NCBI GenBank assembly: GCA_016207475.1 | Contig: JACQPM010000136.1 | Coordinates: forward strand, 1-30,077 | Origin: Methanobacteriota archaeon | GTDB taxonomy: Archaea > Hydrothermarchaeota > Hydrothermarchaeia > Hydrothermarchaeales > JACQPM01 | DNA: 30,077 bases | Direction of reading: 5' to 3' | Part shown: piece by piece, positions 18,818 to 27,074 of the stretch | How positions within the stretch are numbered: the stretch's first letter is position 1 | How the letters are laid out: each line of letters starts with the position of its first letter | The notes under the pieces: model-generated | What the model was told of the DNA's origin: nothing | Databases searched by the model: none | Seen by the model: only the letters and a program-made list of their open reading frames with translations | Position numbers and translations under genes: made by a program

Positions 18818-19542
18818 TAGGCCCCGAGACCCGGGACGCCTACTGGAATATGGCGCTCGACGAGGCCGCCTCCGAGGCTCTGGCATCAGGGCTGGTTGGC
18901 CCCACCATCCGCCTCTACCTCTGGCGCCCTGGGGCGGTCTCCATAGGCTACTTCCAGTCCCTGGCCCAGGAGGTGGACAGGGACAGGTGCGGGGCCCTCG
19001 GGATCGACGTGGTGAGGAGGAGGACCGGAGGGGGAGCGGTCTACCACGCCGAGGGGGGCGAAGTGACCTACAGCGTTATCGCCCCCGAAGGGCTCTTCCC
19101 TGGTATAACCGAGTCCTACCGCCTCATCTGCGGCTGGGTCGTGGAGGGGCTGGCCCGCCTGGGGATCAAAGGTGAATTCAGGCCCGTGAACGATATATTG
19201 GTGAGGGGCAGGAAGATCTCCGGAAGCGCCCAGACGAGGCGGGGCGGGATCCTCCACCAGCATGGGACCATCCTCTACAGGTTGGATAAAGGAACTATGT
19301 TCTCCATCCTCAGGGTGGGGAAGGAGAAGCTGGCCGGGAAGGGGATAGAGCGGGCCGAGGCGGGGGTCACATCCGTCTCGGAGCACTCCAAAGCTACCCT
19401 GGAGGAGCTCTGCGCCGCCCTCCAAGCGGGCCTCACGGAGGGGAAGGAGTGGGTCCCCGGTGCCTGGACAGACGGGGAGTTGGAGAGGGCGGAGGAGCTG
19501 GTCCAGAAGTACAGGGATATAGGGTGGAACGGAAGGAGATAG
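18802..19542 (+). CDS. lplA: lipoate-protein ligase A, catalytic subunit
   Basis: In this 246-residue protein the ligase fold shows the lipoate-binding signature RRRTGGGAVYH (about residues 72-82) and NDILVRGRKISGSAQ (about 129-143), whose Lys contacts the adenylate. It transfers lipoyl groups to a specific lysine of E2. It starts with GTG at 18802 inside lplB, so the two subunits are coupled. Its stop abuts the convergent E2 stop with no base between. A lipoyl synthase is also present (22828), so the cell seems able both to salvage lipoate and to make it, or uses this ligase to attach octanoate for LipA. Confidence 0.92.
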   Translation: MRWRVIGPETRDAYWNMALDEAASEALASGLVGPTIRLYLWRPGAVSIGYFQSLAQEVDRDRCGALGIDVVRRRTGGGAVYHAEGGEVTYSVIAPEGLFPGITESYRLICGWVVEGLARLGIKGEFRPVNDILVRGRKISGSAQTRRGGILHQHGTILYRLDKGTMFSILRVGKEKLAGKGIERAEAGVTSVSEHSKATLEELCAALQAGLTEGKEWVPGAWTDGELERAEELVQKYRDIGWNGRR

Positions 19543-20769
19543 TTATTTCTCCAGGAAGAGGAGCCCCGGGTTCTCCAGGTGCTCGATGAGCCTGGTGACG
19601 AACCTGGCGGCGTAGGCCCCGTCCGCCACGCGGTGGTCGAAGGATAGGGAGAGGGGTAGGACCTTCCTCACCTCTATCTTCCCGTCCCGGGCCACGGGCC
19701 TCTCGTGGATCTTACCCGTCGCCAGGATGGCGACCTCTGGGTAGTTGACGATGGGGGTGGCGTATGTGCCGCCTATGACCCCGATGTTGGTGATTGTGAA
19801 GGTCCCCCCCTTCAGGTCCGCCAGGTCTATGGTCCTGGCCTGGGCCGCCTTGGCCAGGGCCTCGATCTCCTGGGCGATCTGGAAGATGGACTTCTGGTCC
19901 GCCCCCTTGACGACCGGGACCATGAGCCCCTCGCCCGTGTCCGTGGCGATGCCTATATTATAATATTTCTTCAGGACGATCTCCTCCCCTTCCAGGGTGG
20001 CGTTGAGGTACGGATACTCCTTCAGGGCGGCTATGCAGGCCTTGATTAGGAAGGGGAGGTAGGTCAGCTTGACGCCCTTCCCCTCGGCCTCTTTCTTGGC
20101 CTTCTCCCTGAGCCTGACGAGGGTCGTAACGTCGGCCTCGTCCATGTGGGTCACCCTGGGGACCTTCTCCCAGGACTCGGCCATCCTCCTGGCAGTGGCC
20201 TTCCTTATACCCTTGAGAGGTATCCGCTCGATATAGCCGTACATGTCGTACTTCTTCGTCACCTTGACCGCGGGCTTCTTCTCGGCCGCAGCCCTGACGT
20301 CCCCCTCCGTAACAGCGCCCTCAGGCGCCGTCCCTTGGACCTGCGCCAGGGCTATCCCCAGCTCCGTGGCGAGGCGGCGGGCGGCGGGCGTCGCCTGGAC
20401 GGGACGCTCCTCCGCCTCCTTCTTCTCTACCGCTGCCTTCTCCTCCGGCTTCGCTACCTCTTCCTCCTCGGCCTCCTCCAGGACCCCCACCACGGTGGTG
20501 GAAGGGCGCCGGGCCTCTTCCACCTTGGGCGCCGCGCCCTCCTCCCCCAGGGTCACCAGGACGGAGCCCACCTTGACCGTCTCCCCCTCTCCGTAGTGGA
20601 GCTTGAGGATGGTCCCTGCCTGCGGCACCGGTATCTCCACGATGGCCTTGTCGGTCTCGATCTCCACGAGTGGTTGGTCCTCCTTGACCTTCTCACCTTC
20701 TTTGACCAACCACTTGACTATCTCGCCCTCGGTTATGCCCTCGCCCACGTCAGGGAAGCGGAACTCCAT
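19543..20769 (-). CDS. E2 dihydrolipoyl acyltransferase of a 2-oxoacid dehydrogenase complex
   Basis: This 408-residue protein has an N-terminal lipoyl domain with the modified lysine in EIETDKAIVEIP (K41), an Ala/Glu-rich linker (about 85-125), a peripheral-subunit-binding domain (ATPAARRLATELGI, about 126-160), a second linker, and a C-terminal acyltransferase domain with SFDHRVADG (H379, D383). It moves the acyl group from E1 to CoA. One lipoyl domain is normal for archaeal complexes. It is the last gene of the lipA-E1alpha-E1beta-E2 operon, 9 bases after E1beta. Acetyl and branched-chain types cannot be separated by eye; the neighbouring acyl-CoA genes favour branched-chain. No E3 gene is in the window. 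Confidence 0.93.
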   Translation of the reverse strand: MEFRFPDVGEGITEGEIVKWLVKEGEKVKEDQPLVEIETDKAIVEIPVPQAGTILKLHYGEGETVKVGSVLVTLGEEGAAPKVEEARRPSTTVVGVLEEAEEEEVAKPEEKAAVEKKEAEERPVQATPAARRLATELGIALAQVQGTAPEGAVTEGDVRAAAEKKPAVKVTKKYDMYGYIERIPLKGIRKATARRMAESWEKVPRVTHMDEADVTTLVRLREKAKKEAEGKGVKLTYLPFLIKACIAALKEYPYLNATLEGEEIVLKKYYNIGIATDTGEGLMVPVVKGADQKSIFQIAQEIEALAKAAQARTIDLADLKGGTFTITNIGVIGGTYATPIVNYPEVAILATGKIHERPVARDGKIEVRKVLPLSLSFDHRVADGAYAARFVTRLIEHLENPGLLFLEK

Positions 20770-20778
20770 GGACCCACC

Positions 20779-21756
20779 TCAGTATCGCATCACCCTATCC
20801 ACGGCCCTCATCACCCGGGCCGCGTCCGGTAGATAATACTTCTCCAGCCTGTAGAGTGGGAAGGGGGTGTCGAAACCCGCCACCCGTTCTATGGGCGCCT
20901 TCAGGTAGAGGAGGCTCTTCTCGCCGATGAGGGCGGCCACTTCGGCCCCCAGGCCGCAGGACCGGGGGGCCTCCTGGACTATGACGGCGCGCCCGGTCTT
21001 CTCCACGGAAGCCTTTATGGATTTCGTGTCCAGAGGGGATAAAGTTCGGAGGTCTATGACCTCCGCATCTATCCCCTTGCCCTTCGCCTCCTCTGCCACG
21101 GTTTTGCATAGGGGGACCATGGCACCCCAGGTTATGATGGAGAGGGCGGAGCCCTCTCTCACGACCTTCGCCTCCCCGAGGGGTATCGTATAGTCCCCTT
21201 CGGGGACCTCCTCCTTGAAGGCCCTGTAGATCTTCTTGGGCTCCAGGAAGATCACGGGGTCCGGGTCCCGAATGGCCGCTGCCAGGAGCCCTTTGGTATC
21301 GTAGGGGGTGGAGGGCATCACCACCTTGACCCCCGGGGTGTGTGCGAAGTAGGCCTCGGGTGACTCGGAGTGGTGCTCGGGGGCGTGGATCCCGCCGGAG
21401 CAAGGGGCGCGGACGACCAGCGGGACGCGATAGCGTCCCCTGGAGCGGGTCCTTATCCGCCCGGCGTGGGAGATAATCTGGTCCAGGGCAGGGTAGAGGA
21501 AGCCGTCGAACTGTATTTCGGCAACGGGCCTCATCCCGCAGACCGCCATCCCTATGGAGATGCCCACGATCCCGGACTCGGCCAGGGGGGTGTCTATGAC
21601 CCTCTCCTCCCCGAACTCCTGGAGGAGGCCCTCCGTAGCCCTGAAGACCCCCCCGTTCCTCCCCACGTCCTCCCCCAGGACGACCACCGATTTATCCCTG
21701 GCCATCTCCTCCCGCAGGGCCATGTTCACGGCCTGGACGATGTTTATCTTGGTCAC
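20779..21756 (-). CDS. E1 beta subunit of a 2-oxoacid dehydrogenase
   Basis: This 325-residue protein has the transketolase-type pyrimidine domain, with VVLGEDVGRNGGVFRAT (about 25-41) and the Glu of IDTPLAESGIVG (about 54-65), followed by GIHAPEHHSESPEAYF and the C-terminal transketolase domain (DLRTLSPLD). Together with E1 alpha it decarboxylates a 2-oxoacid on thiamine diphosphate and passes the acyl group to the E2 lipoyl arm. The length is typical. Its start overlaps the E1 alpha stop by 4 bases (ATGA), which favours equal synthesis of the two subunits. Confidence 0.93.
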   Translation of the reverse strand: MTKINIVQAVNMALREEMARDKSVVVLGEDVGRNGGVFRATEGLLQEFGEERVIDTPLAESGIVGISIGMAVCGMRPVAEIQFDGFLYPALDQIISHAGRIRTRSRGRYRVPLVVRAPCSGGIHAPEHHSESPEAYFAHTPGVKVVMPSTPYDTKGLLAAAIRDPDPVIFLEPKKIYRAFKEEVPEGDYTIPLGEAKVVREGSALSIITWGAMVPLCKTVAEEAKGKGIDAEVIDLRTLSPLDTKSIKASVEKTGRAVIVQEAPRSCGLGAEVAALIGEKSLLYLKAPIERVAGFDTPFPLYRLEKYYLPDAARVMRAVDRVMRY

Positions 21757-22835
21757 TTCCGCCCCTCCGTGAGGGCCTCCCGCAGTTCCTGGAGCTCCTC
21801 CTCCAGATTCTGCGGCATCTCCTCGAAGGTGTACCTGAAGATGTCCTCCACCTCGGGCTCCGGGGTGGCCTCCATCTCCTCCACGGCCTTCCTCACCCTC
21901 TCTTCGGCCTCCTCCTGGACCTTCGCACCGTAATCCTTCGACCAGAGCCCCTTCCCCTCCATGTACTTCCTCAGCCGCTCTATCGGATCTTTCACCCGCC
22001 AGGCCTCCACCTCCTCTTGGCTCCGATACCGAGAGGCGTCGTCGGCGGTGGTGTGGTCCCCCATCCTATAGGTGAGGCACTCGATGAAGGTGGGGCCACC
22101 GCCAGCGCGGGCCTTCTCCAAGGCGTCCAGCGTGGACTTATAGACGGCAAAGACGTCGTTACCGTCCACGCGGACGCCTTCGAAGCCGTAGGCTATCGCC
22201 TTCTGGGCCAGGGTCTCCGCCGCCGTCTGCCTCGTTATGGGGACGCTTATGGCCCACTGGTTGTTCTGGCAGAGGAAGACCACCGGTATTTGAAAAACAC
22301 CGGCGAAGTTCATCCCCTCATGGAAGTCCCCCTTGGAGGTGGCACCGTCACCGAAGTAGACCATGGCCACCCTCTTCTCCTTCCGCATCTTGAAGGCCCA
22401 GGCGGCGCCCACGGCGTGGAGGACCTGGGTCCCTACGGGGATGGCGACGGTGAAGTTGTTCATCCCCTCGGGCATCTGGCACCCCCTCTCGTCCCCTGCC
22501 CAGTACCTGAGGACCATGGCCATGGGGACGCCCCGGACTATGTAGGAGCCGTTCTCCCGGTAGGAGGGGAACATCCAGTCCTCGTCCTCCATGGCGTAGG
22601 CCGAGCCTATCTGGGAGGCCTCCTGCCCCAGGACCGGGGCGTAGGTCCCTATCCTCCCCATCCTCTGGAGCTTGACCGCCTTCTCGTCGAAGGTCCTCAC
22701 CAGGACCATGAACTCGTAGAGCTCCTTTATCTCCTCCCCGGTGAGGTCAGGCATCAGTCCCTCGTCGCACCGCCCCTCCTCGTCCAGGACCTGGAGGTAG
22801 GGGACCTCGAATTTCCTGATTATCTCCTTAGGCAT
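21753..22835 (-). CDS. E1 alpha subunit of a 2-oxoacid dehydrogenase
   Basis: This 360-residue protein has the thiamine diphosphate motif: GDGATSKGDFHEGMNFAGVF opening and QNNQWAIS closing it (about residues 166-199). Upstream is GTYAPVLGQEASQIG, downstream is the phosphorylation-loop-like YRMGDHTTADDASRYR. The long N terminus (DEEGRCDEGLMPDLTGEE) is of the kind seen in pyruvate/branched-chain E1 alphas of Bacillus and Thermoplasma. It overlaps lipA by 8 bases and E1beta by 4. The substrate could be pyruvate or branched-chain 2-oxoacids; the context favours the latter. Confidence 0.92.
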   Translation of the reverse strand: MPKEIIRKFEVPYLQVLDEEGRCDEGLMPDLTGEEIKELYEFMVLVRTFDEKAVKLQRMGRIGTYAPVLGQEASQIGSAYAMEDEDWMFPSYRENGSYIVRGVPMAMVLRYWAGDERGCQMPEGMNNFTVAIPVGTQVLHAVGAAWAFKMRKEKRVAMVYFGDGATSKGDFHEGMNFAGVFQIPVVFLCQNNQWAISVPITRQTAAETLAQKAIAYGFEGVRVDGNDVFAVYKSTLDALEKARAGGGPTFIECLTYRMGDHTTADDASRYRSQEEVEAWRVKDPIERLRKYMEGKGLWSKDYGAKVQEEAEERVRKAVEEMEATPEPEVEDIFRYTFEEMPQNLEEELQELREALTEGRK

Positions 22836-23685
22836 CCTGACCCTCCAGGAGGAGCGCAGCCTTGTAGGAGGACCTTACGAGAGGGCCCGCGGATATCCTC
22901 AGGCCCATCCTCCGCCCTTCCTTCCCCAGCTCCTGGAACTCCTCCGGCGACCAGTATCGCACGACCTCCCTCTGCCAAGGGCCGGGGCGGAGGTACTGCC
23001 CCAGGGTGACTATGTAGACCCCAGCCGCCCTCATGTCGGCCATGGCCTGGATGATCTCTTCTCTGGCTTCCCCCAGGCCGAGCATCAGGGAGGATTTTGT
23101 GTATATCCCTGGGTCGAGGGCCTGGGCGTCCCTGAGGACCTGGAGGGAGCGCCTGTAGCCGGCCCTCCGATCCCTCACTTCCTCCTGCAGCCTCTCCACC
23201 ACCTCTATGTTGTGGGCCAGGACCTTCGGTCCCGCTTCTACGACCTTCCGCAGGGCCTGCCTCTCCCCCTGGAAGTCAGGGACGAGGGCCTCCACCTCTG
23301 CACCGATGGCTTTCACCGCCCTCACGCACTCTGCGATATGCCCGGCCCCGCCGTCGGGGAGGTCGTCCCTGGTGACGGAGGTTATTACCACGTAGCGGAG
23401 GGCTAGGGCCTCAACGCACCTAGCAAGCCTCTCTGGCTCCGTCGGATCGGGCGCCTCCGGCGCTCCCTTCTCCACGGCACAGAACCGGCAGCCCCTGGTG
23501 CATACGCGCCCCAGTACCATGAAGGTGGCCTCCCCGGCCCCCCAGCACTCCCCCGCGTTGGGGCACCGGGCCGAGGCGCAGACCGTCTCCAGGTTATGGG
23601 CCCGCAGCATCTCCCGGGTCCTGTGATACTCCACCGGCGGGGGCCTGATCCTGAGCCAGGTTGGCTTCCGCAAAGTCCCCTCCAT
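22828..23685 (-). CDS. lipA: lipoyl synthase (radical SAM)
   Basis: This 285-residue protein binds two [4Fe-4S] clusters: the auxiliary set CASARCPNAGEC (C36, C41, C47) and the radical-SAM set CTRGCRFC (C62, C66, C69). RSSYKA near the C terminus holds the conserved serine that ligates the auxiliary cluster. It inserts two sulfurs into octanoyl-E2. I start at ATG 23685, which lies where the TATA box at 23706-23716 predicts transcription to begin; longer in-frame starts would run into the upstream acyl-CoA dehydrogenase gene. It leads the operon whose last gene is the lipoyl-carrying E2, so modification enzyme and substrate are made together. Confidence 0.95.
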   Translation of the reverse strand: MEGTLRKPTWLRIRPPPVEYHRTREMLRAHNLETVCASARCPNAGECWGAGEATFMVLGRVCTRGCRFCAVEKGAPEAPDPTEPERLARCVEALALRYVVITSVTRDDLPDGGAGHIAECVRAVKAIGAEVEALVPDFQGERQALRKVVEAGPKVLAHNIEVVERLQEEVRDRRAGYRRSLQVLRDAQALDPGIYTKSSLMLGLGEAREEIIQAMADMRAAGVYIVTLGQYLRPGPWQREVVRYWSPEEFQELGKEGRRMGLRISAGPLVRSSYKAALLLEGQDA

Positions 23686-23705
23686 AGCAGGTAATTGGCG
23701 ATAAG

Positions 23706-23716
23706 GGATAAAAAAG
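23706..23716 (-). promoter_or_regulatory. TATA box of the lipA-2-oxoacid dehydrogenase operon
   Basis: Minus-strand cttttttatcc is centred about 26 bases before ATG 23685, in the 35-base gap after the acyl-CoA dehydrogenase stop. It separates two same-strand units and predicts a leaderless lipA message. Confidence 0.5.
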
Positions 23717-23720
23717 TTTC

Positions 23721-24890
23721 CTACTTCCGCACCCTCTTCAGCGCGAACTTGGCTATGAGTCTGCGCATTATTTCGGAGGTGCCCTCGCCGATGGTCATGA
23801 GCTTGGCGTCCCTCCAGTGGCGATGGACATCCCACTGGTCCGCGTAGCCCCGGGCCCCGTGAATCTGGATCGCCTCGTCGCAGACGTAGAGGGCCGCCTC
23901 GGAGGCCAGGAGCTTGGCCTGGGAGGCCTCGGGCGCAAAGAACTCGCCGCGGTCCTTGAGGTTTGCGGCGTGGTAGGCCATGAGACGGGAAGCTGTTATG
24001 CGGGTCTGCATATCCGCAAGCTTCCCCTGTATGAGCTGGAACTCCGCTATGGGCCTCTTGAACTGGACCCGCTCCGCGGCGAACCGGAGGCTCTTCTCGT
24101 AGGCCGCCGAGGCTATCCCCACGGCCATGGCCGCTATGGTGATCCGCCCGCTGTTGAGCATCAGCTTGGCGTAGGTGAAGCCCTTCCCCTCCCCCCCCAC
24201 CAGGTTCTCCCTGGGGACCCGGCAGTCCTTGAAGACTATCCCGCCCAGCTCCGAGCCCCGGAAGCCCAGCTTCTCGAAGGGCTTGACGTGGCTCATGCCG
24301 GTGGCCCCCTTCTCCACCAAGAAGGCGGAGTGCTTTTTGCCGGTCCTGGCGAAGACGAAGGCCACGTCCGCCTTGGAGGCGTTGGTGATGAAGAGCTTGG
24401 AGCCGTTCAGGACGTACTCGTCTCCCTCCAGGACGGCCTCGGTCCGCATGGCCCCCGCATCGGAGCCGGAGCCGCTCTCCGTTAAGGCGAAGCAGCCGAG
24501 CCTCTCACCCTTCACCAAGGATGGGAGGAAGCGCTCCTTGAGATCGGTGCTCCCGAAGGTGTGGATCCCGTTGCAGACGGTGTTGTGTATCGCAATGGAG
24601 ACGGAGGTGGAGGCGCAGGCCTTGGAGACCAGCTCCACGGCGGCGGTGTAGACCAAGAAGGGGAGCTCCTCCCCCCCGTACTCCTTGGGGAAGGAGAGGC
24701 CGATCACCCCTTCTCTTGCCAGGAGGGCTATGGCCTCTCGGGGGAAGATGGCCCCCTGGTCCACTTCCTTTGCCTTGGGGGCCACCTCTCGTTCCAGGAG
24801 CGCGCCTATCTCCTCCAGCCTGGCGTTGTACCTATCGCCCACGAAGGCCTCCAAGGCCCTCCTCTGGTCGGTGCTGTAGAAAGGCATCAC
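23721..24890 (-). CDS. acyl-CoA dehydrogenase
   Basis: The length of 389 residues is normal. It has an N-terminal helical domain, the FAD/substrate motif CFALTESGSGSDAGAM (133-148), FITNASKAD, and a C-terminal helical domain with IQIHGARGYA and GEGTSEIMRR. E369 in GEGT is at the place of the catalytic base of short- and medium-chain type dehydrogenases, not the alternative position of isovaleryl-CoA dehydrogenase. It oxidises an acyl-CoA to the 2-enoyl-CoA and passes electrons to ETF. It ends the ATGA-linked chain from 28237. In this context isobutyryl-, 2-methylbutyryl- or butyryl-CoA are reasonable substrates. Confidence 0.93.
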   Translation of the reverse strand: MMPFYSTDQRRALEAFVGDRYNARLEEIGALLEREVAPKAKEVDQGAIFPREAIALLAREGVIGLSFPKEYGGEELPFLVYTAAVELVSKACASTSVSIAIHNTVCNGIHTFGSTDLKERFLPSLVKGERLGCFALTESGSGSDAGAMRTEAVLEGDEYVLNGSKLFITNASKADVAFVFARTGKKHSAFLVEKGATGMSHVKPFEKLGFRGSELGGIVFKDCRVPRENLVGGEGKGFTYAKLMLNSGRITIAAMAVGIASAAYEKSLRFAAERVQFKRPIAEFQLIQGKLADMQTRITASRLMAYHAANLKDRGEFFAPEASQAKLLASEAALYVCDEAIQIHGARGYADQWDVHRHWRDAKLMTIGEGTSEIMRRLIAKFALKRVRK

Positions 24891-25321
24891 CCCTCCGGCA
24901 CGAAGTAGACGTCCGTGGCCCTGAACTTGGGTTTCTTCAGGAACTGGGCTCTGACCCGCATCCCGACCTTGACCTCCCCCTCACCGGCACCCACGAGCCT
25001 GGAGAGGAAGAGGGTGTCGACTCCCCTGAACTCCACCAGGACGAGGTGGAACGGCTCCTCCAGGTAGCAGGTGGTCCAGGTATGGACCCTCCCCGCCAGC
25101 GGGAGGTCGAACCAGGCCGTCTCCTTGCCGCACTCCATGCAGTGCCGCCTGGGCGTTGCATACCTTATCCCACACCCCTTGCACTCGGTCCCCAGGAGCC
25201 TCCCCTGGGAGAGGCCCGCGAAGAAGGGCGAGTCCTGGGCGTAGCTGTGGAGGTAGTCGATCTCGTGATGATCTTTTATGATGATGGGGTCGATGCCGGA
25301 GGGAGGCTGCGCCTTCTTCAT
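24887..25321 (-). CDS. DUF35 OB-fold/zinc-ribbon protein, partner of the thiolase-like protein
   Basis: This 144-residue protein has an N-terminal helix (DSPFFAGLSQGRL), a zinc ribbon CKGC...CMEC (C47, C50, C61, C64), then an OB-fold (AGRVHTWTTCYLEEPFHLVLVEF). DUF35 proteins form complexes with thiolase-fold enzymes and help to bind or channel CoA substrates, as in the archaeal thiolase/HMG-CoA synthase complex and in the steroid aldolase Ltp2 with its DUF35 partner. Its start overlaps the thiolase-like stop and its stop overlaps the acyl-CoA dehydrogenase start, both by 4 bases. A longer open frame upstream (to 25969) is antisense or out-of-frame reading of the thiolase-like gene. Confidence 0.88.
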   Translation of the reverse strand: MKKAQPPSGIDPIIIKDHHEIDYLHSYAQDSPFFAGLSQGRLLGTECKGCGIRYATPRRHCMECGKETAWFDLPLAGRVHTWTTCYLEEPFHLVLVEFRGVDTLFLSRLVGAGEGEVKVGMRVRAQFLKKPKFRATDVYFVPEG

Positions 25322-26571
25322 CCCGCCCTCTCCAGTACCGTCACGGTGGAGTAGGTGCCGGTGCCCCCGTGGCTGTGGACCAGCCCCCGCCTTGCTCCCC
25401 TCACCTGGAGCCTCCGGGAGCCGAGGTGCTCCTTCATCTTCCCCTGGAGCTGCCATAATGCGAATACGGCCTGCATGAGCCCGGTGGCGCCTATGGGGTG
25501 GCCGCACCCCAGGAGCCCCCCCGAAGGGTTGACGGGGAGATCGCCTCCCAGGGCAGAGCGGCCCTCCTCCACGAAGGACCCGCCCTCGCCGTACCGGCAG
25601 AGCCCCAGGTCCTCGTAGGCCTGGATCTCCGCTGAGGTGTAGGCGTCGTAGAGCTCCGCGAAGTCCAGCTCCTCCCGCGGGTCCCTTATCCCGGCCTGGG
25701 CGTAGGCGGCCTTGGCAGCCATCCGATCCGCCCGGCAGGAGTGGACCCCAGGGTACCGGAGCCCTCGATAATCCCCAGCCCTCTCGTGGGGGAGGGGGAT
25801 CACCCGGCCGCGGGGCCGGTCCGCCATCCGCATGGTGTCGGTGCCGGCGCCCACGCCCTTGACCAGGACCGGATGGTCGGTTATCGAGAAGGTGGTCTCC
25901 CTGTCGCAGAGGATAGCCACCGCAGCGCCGTCGGACATGAGGGAGCAGTCGAGCCTCGTCAGGGGCCATGCGATAAGGCCCGAGGCGCGTACGTCCTCGA
26001 CGGTGAGCCTGGCCGGGGCCTGGGCGAATGGATTATGAACGGCGTTCCCGTGGTTCTTGACCGAGACCAGGGCCATCTGGTCCGCCGTCGTCCCGAACTC
26101 GTGCATGCGGCGGACTGCCATCATGGCGTAGTAGGCGGTGTAGAAGCCGCCGAGGGGGTAGTCGAAGTTCGTGTCGGAGGCGAGGGCTATGATCTCGTTC
26201 CCCTTCCGGGTGCTGACCCTGGACATCGTCTCGAAGCCGCAGGCCAGGCAGACGTCGGCACGCCCCGAGGCCACGGCCTCGTAGGCCGAGTGGATGGCCA
26301 GCCCCCCCGTGGCCCCGCCACCCTCGACCCTCCGGCTCGGCTTCGGGCAGAGGCCGAGGTAGTCCTGGACCATCGCCCCGGCCATGAGCTGCCTGGTGAA
26401 GTGGTCCGAGAAGTAGGAGCAGACCGTCATGCCGATGTCCTTGGGCTTTAGCTCCGGTACGTCGCCCATGGCCAGGTCGTAGGCCTCCTTTACCATCGTC
26501 CTGAAGTCCATCCTGGGCTGGGCCCTGGCGAAACGTGTCACCCCGCCGGCCACGAGATATACGTCCCTCAT
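25318..26571 (-). CDS. thiolase-fold protein lacking the nucleophilic cysteine (SCPx/Ltp2-like)
   Basis: This 417-residue protein belongs to the thiolase superfamily branch that pairs with DUF35. The segment where thiolases have V-E-x-x-C-A-S-G-G reads VEGGGATGG (82-90), so the nucleophile position is G86. The usual E-x-H-D-x-F near residue 308 reads ELYDAY (Y308, Y311). The CoA-site His is kept in GCGHPIGATG (H358), and the C-terminal loop is HSHGGTGTYS. Loss of Cys rules out normal Claisen condensation by the covalent mechanism. Cys-less relatives with DUF35 partners include retro-aldolases such as Ltp2, so C-C cleavage or formation without acyl-enzyme is a reasonable idea. It sits in a chain with dehydrogenase, hydratase and a normal thiolase. 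Confidence 0.82.
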   Translation of the reverse strand: MRDVYLVAGGVTRFARAQPRMDFRTMVKEAYDLAMGDVPELKPKDIGMTVCSYFSDHFTRQLMAGAMVQDYLGLCPKPSRRVEGGGATGGLAIHSAYEAVASGRADVCLACGFETMSRVSTRKGNEIIALASDTNFDYPLGGFYTAYYAMMAVRRMHEFGTTADQMALVSVKNHGNAVHNPFAQAPARLTVEDVRASGLIAWPLTRLDCSLMSDGAAVAILCDRETTFSITDHPVLVKGVGAGTDTMRMADRPRGRVIPLPHERAGDYRGLRYPGVHSCRADRMAAKAAYAQAGIRDPREELDFAELYDAYTSAEIQAYEDLGLCRYGEGGSFVEEGRSALGGDLPVNPSGGLLGCGHPIGATGLMQAVFALWQLQGKMKEHLGSRRLQVRGARRGLVHSHGGTGTYSTVTVLERAG

Positions 26572-27074
26572 CCCCTGTACTCCCGCACCAGCCGGACGTA
26601 CTCCTCCCAGTTATAGGCGATCTGCTTTATGTTATCCTCATCGGCCCCCTTCACCACCCGCCCCGGGACCCCCGCCACCACGGACCTGGGCGGTATCTTG
26701 GTGCCTATGGTCAGGACCGTCCCAGCGGCCACGATGGACCACTCCCCCACCTCCACCCTGTCCATGAGGATGGCCCCCATCCCTACGATGCAGTTCTCCC
26801 CCACCGTGCAGCCGTGGAGGATGGCGTTGTGCCCCACCGAGACCCTCCTCCCCAGGACGGTCTCCGATACCCCCCTGGTGGTGTGCACTATGCACCCGTC
26901 CTGGATGTTGCTCTCCTCCCCCACCCTTATGGGCCCCATGTCCCCCCTCAGGACGGCGTTGAACCAGACGCTGGACCTCTCCCCCAGGACCACGTCCCCT
27001 ATCACCCTGGCGCTCTCCTCCACGAAGGCCGTGGGGTGGACCTCAGGGGTCTTCCCTCGATAGGGGAGTATCAT
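26568..27074 (-). CDS. gamma-carbonic-anhydrase-like left-handed beta-helix protein
   Basis: The 168 residues form hexapeptide-repeat coils through residues 10-135 (AFVEESARVIGDVVLGERSSV...), then a C-terminal helix. Three histidines, H64 (IVHTT), H82 and H87 (GHNAILHG), match the zinc ligands of the gamma class (Cam/PaaY). The acidic loop of Cam that holds its proton-shuttle Glu is absent, as in CamH/PaaY relatives, so hydratase activity is uncertain; PaaY-like members act on CoA esters. It is embedded between two thiolase-family genes by ATGA overlaps on both sides, which suggests a role in the acyl-CoA pathway or in handling CO2/bicarbonate there. Confidence 0.88.
   Translation of the reverse strand: MILPYRGKTPEVHPTAFVEESARVIGDVVLGERSSVWFNAVLRGDMGPIRVGEESNIQDGCIVHTTRGVSETVLGRRVSVGHNAILHGCTVGENCIVGMGAILMDRVEVGEWSIVAAGTVLTIGTKIPPRSVVAGVPGRVVKGADEDNIKQIAYNWEEYVRLVREYRG

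Noticed and set aside
22017..23009. 330-codon plus-strand frame over E1 alpha
   Set aside because: A shadow of the thiamine-dependent E1 alpha gene; Gly/His/Pro-rich product without domains.
25322..25969. N-terminal extension of the DUF35 frame
   Set aside because: The extension reads the thiolase-like gene out of frame and is Gly/Arg/Pro-rich; the DUF35 protein starts cleanly at ATG 25321 with ATGA coupling.
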